From contig BDIU01000126.1 in assembly GCA_002118135.1 (NCBI GenBank), forward strand, positions 186,001 through 250,000: 64,000 nucleotides of DNA, written 5' to 3'. Made by a program: the position numbers and the translations under genes. Source of the stretch: Trebouxia sp. TZW2008. Lineage: Eukaryota; Chlorophyta; Trebouxiophyceae; Trebouxiales; Trebouxiaceae. Under the pieces are notes generated by a model. The model was not told where the DNA came from. It ran no database searches and saw only the letters and a program-made list of their open reading frames with translations. Below, one piece after another: positions 45,258-56,728 of this stretch (its first letter is position 1; each line of letters begins with the position of its first letter).

Positions 45258-47004
45258 CTACACATGATGTTCATCTGCAAATGCAATCATCAAACAGTTC
45301 CTCATGACACAGGCAACAAAGCTTGCAACACAATGCTTGAGCCGCATTTGGGTATTGCATAGCTGTATGTTGCATGCTTGACCTACCTGGTTGTGCCTCA
45401 TAGCCTGCTGCCGCACCATTTGTTTGCTCAGTACCAGGTGCAGCCGCAGCTGTGGCTGGCGCAGAGTAATCTCCAGAGCTGTATGCAGCTGCTGTGGCCC
45501 CACCGCTGCCGTAAGCTGGTGGAGCTATTGCACTCTGCTCATATGCAGGCGCAGTGTATGTGGCAGCTGTTGGGGTGTTGATAAAGCTGCCGTCATAGTC
45601 TCGCTTCTTGCCAAACGGGTTTCTGGAGTACTGGATGCGGATGCCGCCTCTGTCAGATGAGTTGAGCACAGCTCCCTGGAAAACAACCAGGGTTGAGCTT
45701 GACAGGCTTGCTTGGAAACGTGATTACATTGCCCAGTTGCCCATTGGCAAGCACAAGCAGGCATCTGACACGTGCAAGCACATGGAAGAGTGTTTCATTG
45801 ACCAGACTAGTTGAATTTATAGCGCCTCTAGTGAATGCAAGCATATGCAGATAATGCCATGCCACCTGAGGTGAAGACAAACCTGTTGATTCTGATGGCA
45901 AGCCATTGCTGAAGGCAGGTCGTTGAACTCAACAAAGCATGTGACGCTACGTGCGCCTCTAATCAGCTTCAGCTGTCTGAAGCCTGCCAATGTGCCAAAC
46001 AGTTGACGAAGCTCCGCCTCGCTGACAGCATCTCCAAGGTTGCCCACAAACAGGGTGTTGCAGGGGGGGTTGTCTTTGGTATTGCTGACTGCACACATAC
46101 AATGACCATGTTCAAGTCACCATCACAGTTAATGACCATCTTATGTTCAGCTGAAGATGCAAGCACCACGCTGCATGGGATAATTTAGCAACAATATGTG
46201 TGCAGACGCCTTGTGCCCCACCCGAAACATATTGCCTGTTAGCAGCAGGTGCAGCAGCTGGTGCCCCAGCAGGAGGGTAGTAGGGGGCTGCACCAGGAGC
46301 CGATGCAGGTTGGTATCCTGGGTATGCTCCTGGAGCATGTTCATACTTGCCACGCTTTGAAGCAGAGTCTTCCTTCAGATACATGTTCTTGCGTGCTACC
46401 TCACACCGCAAGACAGAGCCCTCACAAAACCTGCGGGAGGCTTGAGGGTTCAGGTTAGACCAAAGAAGTGGGAGCAGGTGTTTCTTTGACAAAACGGCTG
46501 AGATGATGCAGCCTGCGTCAAGTTATTGTGTGTGACAACTTACAGCATGTTGTGCAAACTGTCCACAGCTGCCCTGGCGGCAGCACCATTTTGAAACAAG
46601 GCAAACCCTTGTGCCATGCCATTCTTGTGGTGCATTTGCGATGCCTGTGCGGAAAAGATTAGCAGCATGAAGCAAGTTATGCATGTTGCAATGCGCCCAA
46701 GCTGTTGCTGACGAACATGAGCACGCAGCAGAATGCTGGTCGCCGATCAGCTTAACCTCACCTCATACGCTGGCAGAAACCGCAGCGTGTTGTTGAGCTC
46801 TCTCTCCTTGACATCTTCCGGAAATCCAGTCAAGAAGAGTGTCCTGACTTCATCCGGATGAGGCTGATAACCGTACGCTGGGGGTGGCGCTCCGTAAGCT
46901 GGAGCAGGCACAGCAGCATAGTACGCGTTAGGATCAGCAGCGGGCGGTGGGTATGCTGCTGGCTGCTGATACGCTGCCGGGTCATAAGGCGGGTATGTGG
47001 CCAT
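45258..47004 (-). CDS. Two-RRM RNA-binding protein, RBPMS/couch-potato-like
   Basis: Exons 47004-46762, 46644-46544, 46430-46222, 46088-45883, 45675-45387 and a 17-nt final exon 45274-45258 give 354 aa. The N-terminus is a Tyr/Pro/Ala-rich low-complexity region; RRM1 (RTLFLTGFPEDVKEREL ... GFALFQNGAAARAAVD ... LRCEVARKNMY) and RRM2 (NTLFVGNLGDAVSEAEL ... VTCFVEFND ... RIQYSRNPFGKKRD) are separated by a Pro/Ala linker. This pair is typical of the RBPMS/Mec-8/WHI3 group, which binds mRNA UTRs. The exon-3 donor is ambiguous: GT at 46221 (chosen) or a GC donor 11 nt later, both in phase. If the last splice is not used, the frame runs to a stop at 45271. Confidence 0.85.
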
Positions 47005-47450
47005 ATTTGCTTACTGACTTCTGTTCTGCAATCGATGCAGGCAGCGATCACACAGGCGCAAGGCAACTAAGGCAGTTCTTGCCCTAAAACCCTAAGCTGA
47101 AGCCGTGCCAGGGCCTGGCCGTGCAAGCATTTGAACTGGCACTCTGCTTACTGCAATGCTCTTAGCTGCCCCATTGCGCAGTGCCAGCGATCGACACAGA
47201 ATTTGCACTCCGCTTAGCTGTGGAAATCGCTGTTGATTGCTGTCCGCGATTCACCCCTTCCGAAGTGCATGAAAATGTAAGCCTTTCACTGTACGTTGCA
47301 TTGACTTGTTTGACTTGCTTTTCGGAACCAACTGAGAACAGGCTGGTGCAACTTGATTCGGCATTTGATAGCCTTACCTCTCTTGCGTGCTTCTGGCAAA
47401 CGGCCCCTGCTTTGCATCTGAATCCGGTGCAGCGTGACAGCTATAGCCTT
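47005..47450. promoter_or_regulatory. Shared upstream region of divergent RBP and RPC9 genes
   Basis: 446 bp between head-to-head start codons. The plus-strand frame upstream of 47451 is open back to 47181, so a longer RPC9 N-terminus is possible, but the conserved protein begins at MPRRLDHNVGPISD. Confidence 0.5.
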
Positions 47451-48088
47451 ATGCCTCGCAGATTGGACCACAACGTAGGGCCGATTTCAGATCCAGAAGT
47501 GCTGCAGATCTTGAAGGAACGAGGGGCACATCAAGGCGCTGCCGGCAAGAGCTTACCAGCTGAACAACAGGTTTGGCTCGCTTTGAAAACAGCTGGCCAG
47601 TAAGTGTTCAGCCAGCAGTGTTCACGCTCAACGAACTTTCATTGCAGACATACACTTATCTTAGTCGAGCTGGGGAACCAGTCCCTTCCAGGCAGCACAT
47701 TGAAGCTTTCAGAGACGCTCTGAAGGTGCGCTACTGAGAATGAGCTTCATAACAGATCTGTGTCAAGTGCCTTACAAGCCGTGGTGAGTGCAGCCGTACA
47801 GCTTGGACACAGCAACAGTTTTGCAGCTGATCAACCTTGCTCCTACCAGTCTAGTCGAGCTTTTCCTGGTGAGCACAGTAGCCTGACAGCTTTGACAGGC
47901 TTTGCACGACATGGCTTTTGCGAGTGCTCAGCATGTCGATTGGCCCACATGCTTTGCACACTGAAACTGAGCATTGCTAGCTTGAGCAGCATCCTGTTGT
48001 GCAGATTGTGGAAGATTGTGAGGCGCGGCTGAATGAAGAGCAACAAAATGAGCTGTTGAGCTTGACAAAGCAACACCTTAGAAGCTGA
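47451..48088 (+). CDS. RNA polymerase III subunit RPC9/CRCP (Rpb4-like)
   Basis: Exons 47451-47570, 47648-47725, 47794-47868 and 48005-48088 give 118 aa in phase. The family pattern is clear: NVGPISDPEVLQILKERGA at the N-terminus, TYTYLSRAGEPVPSRQ, then LQLINLAPTSLVELFLIVEDC and LNEEQQNELLSLTKQHL at the end. This is the HRDC-like Rpb4/RPC9 fold, which pairs with RPC8 to form the stalk of Pol III and helps initiation on tRNA and 5S genes. It is short for the family (yeast and human are about 150 residues). It is distinguished from Rpb4 of Pol II by its length and the DPEVLQIL/IVEDCE wording, though that assignment is not absolute. Confidence 0.85.
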
Positions 48089-48336
48089 CTATATCTGAGC
48101 AGCTGCTGTTACTTCCACCGCAACTGCCGCTCAGTCAGGCCCAATACTCAGAGCCGCCCTCTTGTTTGACTGCACATCAGCCTTCAGTCAAAATCAAGCT
48201 GCACTGCAGCGGCATCTCATTTTCACAACACTTCCAGCATCGAGATGGCAGAGCCAGTATGCATACAACAGATGAGATAGGACAAATTGGGAAGGCCCAG
48301 CTGTTCAATTGCTGCTGAGACGCCCTCTAGGGTGTC

Positions 48337-49683
48337 ATGAGCTCTGCAGGACGATACTATGACCTGCATGACATTCTAGCGGGAGAGACAGCAATCCCTT
48401 GCACCCTCTTGACACAAGTCAACAGTTGTGGCAGAGCCCTTGACCAAAGCAGCGACCATGCCAACCTGAAATCAGGGCATGCCTTAGACTTGCCTTTATG
48501 GCTGGCCACTGATGTTGCTGCTAGGCACATGGTGTCTGTCAGGTCAGCCACCTATAGCAAGTCTATGCTGATTGTGTTGACAACTGCTTGACAGGCAACA
48601 AGGCATTCATAGAGCAAACAAGCTGTCTGTCAGTGATGAGTTTTTGCGTTGTTTGCGTTGTTGCCTTGTCATGTGCTTGAGTGCTGCAACGCAGAGAATG
48701 TTACTTCGCTTTTGCATGATGCCATATGTGCTATTGCACACAGCATGCCTCTGGCTCACATGTGTGCAAATTCCACGGCCAGCAGCTCTGTCTGTACAGA
48801 TTGCCCAAGCTTGTACCATGATGCCACAGGTGGCGCTGTAGAAAAGGTTGTGCAGCACTGGTGTCCAAAAGCTGTGTGCGTGCAGACTGCCCAAGTGCTA
48901 TGGAAAGAAGATGCGAGAAAAGATGAGGGCTGGGCCAGGTTGTGAGGACTTAAAAATGCGCTGCCCGTACTTCTACAGTGTAGCCATGGACCTGCAGTCG
49001 TTCATCTATAATGATGATGCCCTAGTTCCCTTTGTAGAGAAGACTTTTAGAGATAGATATCAGGTGGGGTGCAACTTACCTGATGCACATCGTCAGGACT
49101 CATATCACAAATTCAGCCAGGCCATGCTGACTGTTCAGGCAGTTGAAAGCAGCTGTTGCTGACTCATGAATGTGCAGTGATCCAAAAGTCAGTCCTCAAA
49201 CTTTCACACAGCGTTGCTGTTACACAGCATGTCATTTTTCCAGGAGCTGCTGAGTAAAGCCCATACAAGCGACACTGGTGTAGAGGCCAGCAAAGTGCAG
49301 TCCTTGATCTGCATAGAAGAGCAGTGCTTATTTGAAGCAGGCCGGATCTCCATGAAAGCCACTGAAGACTGGAGGTACAGCTATCTGGAATCCAGAAATG
49401 CTTGGTCTCTGCTCAGCTGTTGTGAGTTGACGTAGATTGTTGATCATGATGTCTCATTTGCACCATGCTCATTGGCAGCATACTCATTTGCAGCATGCCC
49501 ATTTGCAGCATGCTGAGTGGCGTGCGAAATTGATGCACACTTACAAGTCCTCGATTTGCAATAGCTGCCTGGCATTGTAGCATCAATGAATCAGGAGCTG
49601 ACTGCAGGTACAAAACAAGCAATAGATCAACACGAGCACAAGTTGGAGTCAAAAGGCGCCTTCATGATGTGCAAGCTGCTTAG
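48337..49683 (+). CDS. PSF3: GINS complex subunit PSF3
   Basis: Exons 48337-48542, 48886-49063, 49244-49374 and 49608-49683 give 196 aa. GINS joins Cdc45 and MCM2-7 in the replicative helicase; PSF3 is one of its four subunits. Conserved blocks: YYDLHDILAGETAIPCTLL (B-domain start), LDLPLWLA and HMVSVRLPKCY across intron 1, CPYFYSVAMDLQSF, and the C-terminal LFEAGRISMKATEDWRYK with a basic end (VGVKRRLHDVQAA). Length matches the family (about 190-215). An alternative AG at 48597 would read into sequence with no family resemblance, so the 48885 acceptor was chosen. A TGTAA motif is at 49995-49999. Confidence 0.92.
48785..48835 (+). repeat. Possible copy of PSF3 exon-2 5' edge
   Basis: 'tacagattgcccaagcttg' with following 'accatgatg' resembles 'tgcagactgcccaagtgct' at the real exon-2 start, ~85 bp downstream. 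The match is short and could be chance. Confidence 0.4.
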
Positions 49684-50156
49684 TCAAACAGCTGCATATC
49701 CTGCATAAAGATGTCCTGCATGTATGTCCAACAAGCACGTCCTTGAGTGTAGCTCAAATTGCTGACTGATGCCCCAGCATGCTCGTAGATATGATAGTGC
49801 AGATGCATGGACCCTATTGCAGGGTCAGAACGCATGCCATGCTGTATGATCATGCGCATCCTGCTTGTCTTTGGCAATTCATTCTGTTCTTCAAGTGTGC
49901 ACAACACAGGACTAGGTGGGACAGGTTCACACCTTATGACTGATCAGTGAAGGTCTCCGTGCTACAAAACACCTATAGAACACGTACGCATAGCTGTAAA
50001 GACACAAAAATCAAGTTGAACGTGTGCGTCGTTTGCATGTGAGAGAGTCATAATGATTCTGATAACGTCATATGTTTATCTGTAATCAGGCAAGCGTCTG
50101 CTGCATCAGCATAGTCAGAACAGGAGTTGTGGCTGGAGTGTGCACAGCAAGAAGCA
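49684..50156. other. Intergenic region between convergent PSF3 and MLH3
   Basis: 473 bp of 3' flank for both genes. No further feature was recognised. Confidence 0.4.
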
Positions 50157-53100
50157 TCAACTGCCTAACAGGCTGGTTAGCCTTTGCTTCAGTCCAGCTG
50201 TGTCTGATGACAAGTGTGGTCTCGCAAGCTTTGAAGCTGTCTTCTGGAGCAGCTGTTCTCGCAGCTTTTGTACATGAACAAGTGGAATCAAGGTGGGCCT
50301 GCCATGTGCACAACTGAAGCATAGCTGTGTGGCCTTCAAAGCCGACAACAGCTGAGCACACTCAGTGAGTAGCAAGGGGTCGCCAAACATAACAGCACTG
50401 CGACATGCCTTGGCATTTAGTGTGCGGGTGACAGCAGGAGGCAATAGTTCTGAACCATTTGTCTCTGACAGTTGGTGGAGATACACCTGCGCACACACCG
50501 AAATGCCTGTCATGTCAGCAGATGGTGACACGTCGTGTCATCTCTAAAAATAATGCATGGCAGCGACTGTGTCAGCAACCTCCGCAGAAACATGACGCTT
50601 GAAGTCTTGCATAAGCAGTAGGTCTTTACAATCAGTGGTGGACATGCAACAACGCTGCAGGCAGTGTCAGAGTTCCTCAATGTGATGCTAGCAATAACTT
50701 AATTGTTGCAGATGCTTGCCTGTAAGTCCAAGCCACTCATTGCAATGTCCAACACACAGCCAAAGTGTGTGAGCACAACAGGTTTGCTTGAGTCTTCTGG
50801 CAATCTCCAACGCCAGCCCCATTGCTCCAAACGATTTTTGTGTGTTTCCAGCAATTGCACCTCCTTGCTGCTCAGGTGCATGCCCAGTGCTGGACTTGAT
50901 GCAACACTCCTGATCTCAGCCTACAAGAGATGCGAACTCAGCACGGCAGCAGATGTTGAAATGCTACTTCCTGACACAATTGGGTTCAAATGGACTCTGA
51001 CCTGACCACAACATTCTTACAGCAAGTTTTGTCAAAGAAGCAAAGGCACGAAAACCTTTGCGTTACTGGCAATGCAGAAGTTGCCAGCCTGAATTTGACA
51101 TTTACTATGGTGAGAAAGTAAAGTAGGTGTCTGATGTTTGAGTAGACTTTGGCTGACCTGTGAGCGCAGCACAACCGCCCTCAGCTTCTCAAGCCTGACC
51201 CTCTCGTCCGCAGCATGCTGGTCCATGACACACATCACCCCATTGCACACAACAGCCACAAACTTATTCTCCATCTGCCTGAGCGCAATGCCTTGCTGCA
51301 ACTCAGAACGGGTGATGGCTGCTGGTGCAACCATATGGAAAGCAGCGCCTAGCAACGCTGGCAGGTCTGGAATGTGCTTGCTACTGTTGGGCTGTATGCT
51401 GGGATTTCTCCAGGATTGCAGCAAGTCTGTGACTGAGGGAAGCATGGAGCCTCTCTGCTGCTGAAGATTTTCAGCACCAAGCCAGGAGTCTGTGACTGGA
51501 GGGAGCACTGAACCACCCTGTTGCTGCAGCTGATTGTGCTTAAGCAAAGAGTTTGTGACTGAGGGCAGCATTGAACTTCTCTGCTGCTGAAGCAAGTCAG
51601 CATCAAGCAGGGAATCTGTGACTGAACCAATTTGCTGTTGAAGCTGATCATCACCAAGCAGGAAGGGACCTGCTTGGGCTTGACCAGAAGTGTCATCAGC
51701 AGACACAAGCTGAGCTGGCTGGCCGTTTCCTGATGGCATGGCTGATGCAGTGGGGATCTGCTTGCTGCTCTGAGGTGTCTCAGTCTGTGCAGCTTCACTC
51801 AAGGTAAGGTCAACTGATATATGGCCCTTCTTAGGGCGCAGTACAGTGCTGCTGGCTTGCAAGCCCTGTGGTGCAGATTGTGCTTGCTGTGAAGGGGCTA
51901 TGGCAGGAGATGCTGCAGCAACAGTTGACGTGCCAGTCTTAGCACTGGTCTTCTGCTTCACAGGCCTGTCTTCCTGACCATGCCGAGTCTGTCTGAAGGC
52001 GTCAGACACACGCCTATCTGCCAGTTTGCGTTTCAGCTGACTGCACACACCAGAGACTGTGTGCCGCTGTCTTGCTTGAGCATCACAAAACAATCTGTCT
52101 GATGTCTGTGCGGGAGCTGCACATGACACCTGTGTAGCACCAAGCCATCTGTCTGATGTCAGTGCAGCAGCTGCACATGACACGTCTTCACCAGCATGAA
52201 GCTGCTTGCTGGACTTGGCTGATGCTTTGGGTGGTGAAGGTAGAAATAAAGTGTGCAAGCTGTGTAAGGGGTTGGTGTGGGCACTGCGATGCTGTGACCT
52301 GCGGTGTGGAGGAGCTGACACAGCCCTGCGCTTGCTGTGGCGGTGACGTCTGCTTGGCTTACTAGCTGCATGAGTCAAGGGTGGGGTTGACACCTCTGAG
52401 AAACGCTGGCCCTGAGTTTGTATATCAGCTTTGCTGCCCAACCTGTTGGCTGCATGGCTTGAGGTTTGCGCTGACCTGTCTGAAACATGTTGAGCCCCAA
52501 CCTGTTCAACACTTTGGCTGCTCAACCTACTGGCAGCATGAGTTGAAGTTTGAGCTGACCTCTCTGAATGATGCTGGGCCTGAGTCTGTACGTCAGCTTT
52601 GCTGCCCAGCCTATTGGCTGCATGAGTTGAGGTGTGACCTGGCTTCTCTGAATGTTGCTGGGCCTGAGTTTGTGAATCAGTTCTGCTGTCTGAGCTACTG
52701 GCAGCATAAAGTGAGGCCTGGGCCTGCGCTTGTACATCAATTTTGCTACTCAACATGCCTTCAGCTGAGTCAGATGCAGCTGTTTTGGGCTGCTCAGTTG
52801 GCAACGACTCCTGCTGGTGTTGACTGAGAGACTTGTGTTCTGCAAGGCAACAGTCTGCATATGAGGACAGCAGTTTTGCAGCAGAAAGGAGACCACAAGA
52901 GGACAGGGATCAGGTGTATACCTGATGCTATGTGGTGCTGTCTGTGCCCTGAATATCTGAGCTTGGTGGAAGACTGCAATTTGGCGAGCAAGCCTCCTGC
53001 TGATGGATGCTGTGCATTTGCATGCTGTTGCTTGTCAACATGTGCAGGAGTGCTTGGATGATTCCAAAGTGCTGTTTGAGCAGCTGCTGAGGCACTAAAC

Positions 53101-54658
53101 AGCTCTGCCAACGTCAAGTCCTCATTGCTTGCACTGAATCCTGATGACATTGAAGCCCTTTTGCACTTGCGCATGCTGACAGGTGCTCTATCATCTGTAT
53201 CAATGCATGAAGGCTGTTGTAACGCTTTGTTTGGCTGATCAATCGCTGCTGGCATGCTTGCTCTGGCTGCAGCTGATGGACCACTTTGAGGCTGCATATC
53301 AGCTGGGCATTGCTTGGAGTCAGTCAGCTCTCTCAGCAACCTGTCACCAACAACAGTATGCCAGGCCTGAAGCACAGCTGCCTGCACAGCTGACTGTATG
53401 CTTGGCCAGTCTGTGAACTCAACATGCTGTTTGTCTGGATCAGAAGTGACGTCATAGGCGTTTGCAGGGCAGGTGATCTGCAGTGCAAATGCTGGGTACT
53501 GATGTTTTGCTTTGAGCTGCTGCTGATCTTGCTGCTCTGGCTCAAGGTCAATCTTCTTGAACAAGTTGTTGATCAGCTTGCCTATCTGGCCTGGATTGAC
53601 ATGGCGATTGTTTATGTACAGATATTGCTTGTGTTTCTGATGGAAGGCTGCTGGTGGGACAGTTATGTAGCCTTGAACTGATATGTCCACAGATGAGTGA
53701 GCCACTGTATTTACACTGTGCACTTTCTCAGCAAAGATGAGTGGCAGTACATCCTCAACCAAACGTCCCTGCATATTCACATGCGAGATGGTCACTTTCT
53801 GTGACCTTTCACCATTGCCTAAACCTGATGGATACGCAACTATTGCCACTGTGTGGCACACACAATGAGCCTCTTAGTTGGTCAAGGCGTGTCTTAGGCT
53901 TCTTGACACAGAAGTCAACAGGACAGCAAGACTAACCTTGGTCAGGTGTAATAGCGACTGCCTTGACCTTCTGCTTGACAGCTTGAAGCTCACTTCAGGA
54001 TGAGCCAACGCCAAGCACAGCACAGTTTCTCGGCACTGCTCCAGCTCCTTCTGTACTCTGTTGCAAGGTCATCAGTCAAGTCAAAATACAGGACATAGAA
54101 GCCAGGCATGAGTACAAAAGGCAGAGCATCTCACCCTGACTGGATGTAAGTGCGCCGCCTGACAGGCTGATTGAACAGGAAGTCCTTGATGCTGACAACT
54201 GTGCCAGTCCTTTGTCTCTGTTCAAGTGCAAGACTTTGCTGCAGGATTCTGCCTCCTTTGAGTAGCTTTGTGTGTGTCTCGAAGCAGCCAGCAGCTTTGG
54301 AAGTGATTTGCAGCAAAGAGATGTCAGCTAGAGAAGCCAAGGCCTCGCCCCGGAATCCTAGAGTAGATATGCCAGAGTCCAGGTGTTTCTGGTCTTGCAG
54401 CTTAGAGGTGCAGTGCTTTTTGGCAACACAAGCGAAGCAGGCGGGTAAGATGCCTTGCCCGTCATCTGCAACTTGCAACGCCAATGAGGATACATCGACT
54501 TCGACATTGATCTGAGAAGCGTGTGCGTCTATGCTGTTCGCCACAAGTTCGTCAAGTGCTTGAGCGAGACTATTGATCACTTGAGGCGCTCGAAGCTTGC
54601 TTGCTAGATTAGCAGGAAGCACATTGATAAGGGTTGCCTGAAGTCGTTCAGCGTTCAT
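50157..54658 (-). CDS. MLH3: DNA mismatch-repair MutL homologue MLH3
   Basis: Exons 54658-54135, 54057-53937, 53798-52922, 52839-51158, 50920-50720, 50654-50580 and 50486-50157 give 1269 aa. The N-terminal GHKL ATPase has LDELVANSIDA (E37, N41), DDGQGI (about 65-70) and LGFRGEALASLADIS; the transducer domain has QYLYINNRHVN. The C-terminal domain has an intact DQHA(X)2E(X)4E endonuclease motif (residues 1047-1058), ACRSAVMFGD and CAHGRPT, so the nuclease should be active. MLH1-MLH3 nicks DNA in meiotic crossover resolution and mismatch repair. A long disordered middle holds two blocks of tandem peptide repeats. Intron 5 has a GC donor (CAG|GCAAGC). The exon-3 acceptor (53798) is the only one in phase but has a weak pyrimidine tract. 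The frame is open upstream to 54940, so the start could be earlier. Confidence 0.92.
51408..51660 (-). repeat. In-frame tandem peptide repeat in MLH3 (~20-22 aa x 4)
   Basis: Four units of the form LL-x-x-(D/N)-x-LQQQ-x-GS-(MLP)-SVTDS repeat in the disordered middle of MLH3. They are coding and keep frame. Confidence 0.85.
52370..52735 (-). repeat. In-frame tandem peptide repeat in MLH3 (~29 aa x 4-5)
   Basis: Units with THAANRLGSKADVQTQAQ and HSERSAQTS-type wording repeat four to five times near the start of exon 4. The DNA copies are well conserved, indicating recent expansion or homogenisation. Confidence 0.88.
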
Positions 54659-55078
54659 GCTACCGTCAAACACTGTGCCACTGCTGAGCGCGTCGTTAGG
54701 GCCAACACTTATTGAGCAAATCATGCGCAGCATGGCTTTACGCCATCCGTAAAGATGCGACGCCATCCGCAGCGAGTCATCCGTTGCTGCTGTTCTCGAC
54801 ATGTTGTCACGAGAAAATTGCGGTGCGCCCAGCAGCACCCTTCTCACAAACTCACTGTGCCCGAGGTAAGCTCGCACATCCAGCCGACGAATCGCAGACA
54901 ATTTGCTGTCCCGACGTGTGACTGATCCGTGCCGGATCACCTGGATTTACCAAAGACCGTGAGGTATGTGTCATCATGCTGTTCAGTAGTATGTATCCGC
55001 GTCCGTAACATGGTGTCCTGTTGTTACGCAGTCGGTGTCGCACCATGTACTGGCACCTACAAAAGTAAGGCATAAGCC
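54659..55078. promoter_or_regulatory. Upstream region of divergent MLH3 and the 371-aa gene
   Basis: 420 bp between the chosen MLH3 start and the next gene on the plus strand. The MLH3 frame stays open through about two thirds of it (to 54940), which may be leader or extra N-terminus. Confidence 0.45.
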
Positions 55079-56194
55079 ATGACCAGTTCCTCGCACCTCG
55101 AATTCAAGCTACGGCAGGCGTACCCAGGCTTCTGCGCTCCCTCGGCGATATCGGACAACGAAGCTACCGCGCCTGTGTGGCTGGACAGTCAAGAAACTCG
55201 AGACCCCTACTTTCAAGGCGCATTCAACCTCACGCCAGCCCTTTCGGCAGCTCAAGCAGCATACCTTGACGCCTTCCTTGCAGTTCAGCATGGATTTTGG
55301 CCGCCTGAATACATTCAGCAGCAGCCAGACCTTCTCAGAGATGCAGTTGGGCTGCCTCTTGGCGAGGACGCTGCGTTTTATGTAGGACACTGTAGCAACG
55401 GACTGAAAGGTCGCCATCCTTTCATAGACAAGCATCGTACTACATCGCCAGGACCTGGTGATCAGCCACATTGTGGACGCTGTCCGTGGCAACTCAGCTC
55501 TGATCAACGTCAGCTCTTGCCCTCGAAGAAGAAACTTACAACAATGCCTCTGAAGTGGTTGGCATGGCTTGTCACATACATACTAGCGCCATGGAAGATC
55601 AACCTCACTGGTCTTGCCTCTTATGATGACCCATGCACAAGTCAAGAAGGAAGGATTGTGGCAGAATCCAGCTACAACATCTGGGCTGAAGTGAGACAGA
55701 GTGGCATATACCACAAATTCCGCATTGTAGGCGACGGGACCAAAAACATGGATTCTGATCAGCCAAAAGTGCTGCCCATGCTACATGCCAGCAGCAGCTC
55801 TGGCAAGCCACTGGATAAAATACTGCTGCAAAGTGATTTCTCTGAATGGTCGCGACGCAACAGCCAAGACCCAGGCACACCGAAACCGCCAGTCAGGGAA
55901 GGGGTTGCGTTTTCAGGTTTACCCCCTGACCCAAAAAGCAGATGGCTTGGCCTTGAAATTGATGGCAAAGTTGTCTTTTTCAACGGCCAAACAGCCCCAA
56001 CCAGGGGTCTGAAGCGAAATCAGGAGTACTTTGCTGCTCTGCCTGAGGATGTGAGCAAATTCTATCTAGGAACTGTACAATGGGCAAAAGACAAACCTGA
56101 TGTGTACAATCAAGCTTTGGCTGCATATCAGGCCGAGCTCCTGACTAGGCTATGTCCTGAAGCACCACACCGCAGTCACTGGACTGCATGCTAG
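55079..56194 (+). CDS. Uncharacterised protein, 371 aa, intronless
   Basis: A single uninterrupted ORF with ATG in a fair context (gccATGa). No signal peptide or membrane segment is evident. N-terminal region: LSAAQAAYLDAFLAVQHGFWPPEY; a middle segment with WLAWLVTYILAPWKINL and EGRIVAESSYN; a C-terminal region with RWLGLEIDGKVVFFNGQ and LPEDVSKFYLG. The middle wording reminds me of short bacterial/cyanobacterial proteins of unknown function (pattern W.xWL....I.APW...L.G...GRI), but that is recollection, not a match. It is notable among intron-rich neighbours for having no introns, which could mean retrocopy origin or bacterial transfer. Function unknown. Confidence 0.65.
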   Translation: MTSSSHLEFKLRQAYPGFCAPSAISDNEATAPVWLDSQETRDPYFQGAFNLTPALSAAQAAYLDAFLAVQHGFWPPEYIQQQPDLLRDAVGLPLGEDAAFYVGHCSNGLKGRHPFIDKHRTTSPGPGDQPHCGRCPWQLSSDQRQLLPSKKKLTTMPLKWLAWLVTYILAPWKINLTGLASYDDPCTSQEGRIVAESSYNIWAEVRQSGIYHKFRIVGDGTKNMDSDQPKVLPMLHASSSSGKPLDKILLQSDFSEWSRRNSQDPGTPKPPVREGVAFSGLPPDPKSRWLGLEIDGKVVFFNGQTAPTRGLKRNQEYFAALPEDVSKFYLGTVQWAKDKPDVYNQALAAYQAELLTRLCPEAPHRSHWTAC

Positions 56195-56728
56195 TTGATG
56201 CCCTTCCCTAGACACGAAACATATGCATGTTGGGTTCTGGAACATCTGTCAGGTTCTATTAGTCAACTACATCTACCGTCTGACAGTTGTGTACAGAGCA
56301 CACAAAACAATCAATCTGCACCAATTGGTCAACAGAATTCTGTTGCCCATGTGTGCAATTTATCTGAGTCTGATTGAAGTGCTTTCAGGAAGTTGAGCAG
56401 TGAAGTAAATTGTACAATTGGCATCTACCGTTTATGAAGACACAATGAAATAGTTGCTCATTTTTGCATGATCTGCTTCAGCGCCTGCGGCTGCCTTATT
56501 GACTGCAACATGTCAATTAGCCAGATTCCTGAATACATCCTGACTGTTTGTTTGACTGCACCTTCCAGCCTATGCCTCAAAGAATGCTACAGATGCACAG
56601 AAGTTGCGAAGTGTATGTGTCAAAACCAAGCAAATGCATTTAGCATACAGCACTGCGTTTGCTACTTGGATCAGCTGCAAGCAATCATTGTCTGTGCGAA
56701 CTTAAGTGTATGTCTCTGGACGAGTCGT
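56195..56728. other. Intergenic region between convergent genes
   Basis: 3' flanks of the 371-aa gene (+) and the RING-H2 membrane-protein gene (-). Nothing else was recognised. Confidence 0.4.

Noticed and set aside
48597..48760. Alternative PSF3 exon 2 starting after the AG at 48597
   Set aside because: It is in phase but encodes nothing resembling PSF3, while the 48886 exon restores the conserved SVRLPKCY junction.
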